A DNA stretch of 64,000 bases from Metopolophium dirhodum (taxonomy: Eukaryota > Arthropoda > Insecta > Hemiptera > Aphididae), in the NCBI RefSeq assembly GCF_019925205.1, contig NC_083560.1, positions 58,822,270 to 58,886,269 on the forward strand, given 5' to 3'. Within the stretch, counting starts at the first letter, position 1. Each line of letters opens with the position of its first letter. The notes under the pieces are model-generated. The model did no database searches and was not told the DNA's origin. It saw nothing but the letters and a program-made list of their open reading frames with translations. A program made the translations under genes and the position numbers. Positions 63,319 to 64,000 of this stretch are shown here, one piece after another.

Positions 63319-64000
63319 TAGTTTCCGATATTATCTAGAACTAACTTTAAGTAGAAAATAATACGCGTTCGGTCCGACGCCTGTAAAAAATATAATTATT
63401 TATGCGTTATTCCCTCACAAACACTGTTTGGTTTGCACCTAGTTTAACTTATTATTCATAGGTAGAGTCTGTTATTACTTGTTTATAATTAAAATTTCAA
63501 ATTGTTTACAATAAAATGTCAATAACATAAAATACACATTTATATAATATTATTTTTATTTAAATGGTTATTTTAGCCAAGGTTAACTGTATCAACGATT
63601 TCTAAACATAATAAATTTACGACAGTATATTCATGCCTTTTGAAAATAATTATAGTTTTACTAATAAAATGCGCATTATTTTTTAGTTCTCCAATCTGTT
63701 GTTACTTCTTGATTATTAATTATACAGTATAAGGTATAGTCATCAACAAAATTTACTCAAAATGAATAGCTTGTGAATTATAAGTTATCATCACATTATA
63801 TCTACTTTAGCATGGCTTATAAGTTATAAGTTATATAAGACATATATTACAAAAAAAAAATACCACAGTTTTATGTAATAAATACCAAAACTACGGATAT
63901 TACATAATACTATTCGTGAAGTTCATAATTAATATTGTGTAATGAAAATATGTTTGTATTTACAAAGCCAAATCGACAAAGGTATTGGTTTTTCAAACCC
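63319..64000. other. No gene recognised
   Basis: AT-rich DNA to the window edge. No frame or repeat boundary can be supported. Confidence 0.3.

Overview
The window is AT-rich (I estimate about 70% A+T), gene-poor animal DNA. It looks like an aphid (Hemiptera: Aphididae) nuclear scaffold. The reasons are the very frequent TAGGTA/TACCTA half-sites and ATAATATTAT strings, a short TTAGG-type tract, unsuppressed CpG, and many short non-autonomous DNA transposons with intact target-site duplications (TSDs). The species call is inference from composition and repeat style; no search was run. I see no tRNA, rRNA, CRISPR array, bacterial-type operon or complete protein-coding gene.

Two places look like gene starts. 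One is a GC/CpG-rich island at about 7.26-8.52 kb. It ends in a consensus plus-strand donor (CAG|GTAAGT at 8524/8525) and contains small upstream ORFs and an ACC trinucleotide tract. A strong acceptor at 11444 followed at once by an ATG could be its second exon, but this is weakly supported. The other is at 50.0-51.3 kb on the minus strand. A GC-rich open frame starts in a CACCATGA context at 50275 and runs 82 codons plus one base to a consensus GTAAGT donor. It carries five Arg-Arg-x-Ser motifs. I take it as the first coding exon of a gene whose remaining exons lie across long introns to the left. I could not recognise that gene or find its later exons.

Most of the rest is intergenic or intronic sequence colonised by transposons. 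A hAT-type MITE family (ends CAAGGCTGGGC / GCCTAGCCTTG) has copies at 10430, 16853, 42264, 46369 and 61997 plus a fragment at 16608. Three have perfect paired 8-bp TSDs with near-intact ends, and a fourth has the same with one altered end. A 541-bp fold-back element at 15572-16112 has 9-bp TSDs of the Mutator type. Smaller elements are a TA-flanked pogo/Tigger-like MITE (35288-35468), a TAA-flanked Harbinger-like MITE (63198-63315), and GGAACC-rich and CAGTGG-ended hAT-like remnants. Two further fold-backs lie at 21885-22315 and 32256-32676. An unnamed dispersed family, called A and B here, clusters at 27.2-33.6 kb and recurs at 11.5, 40.2, 44.3 and 59.5 kb.

The most notable architecture is an inverted duplication of about 690 bp (10430-11123 against 16704-17389). 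It carries one hAT MITE plus shared flanking DNA and brackets about 5.6 kb that includes the Mutator-like fold-back. No genes can be shown to work together here. The useful content is the repeat structure and the two candidate gene starts.
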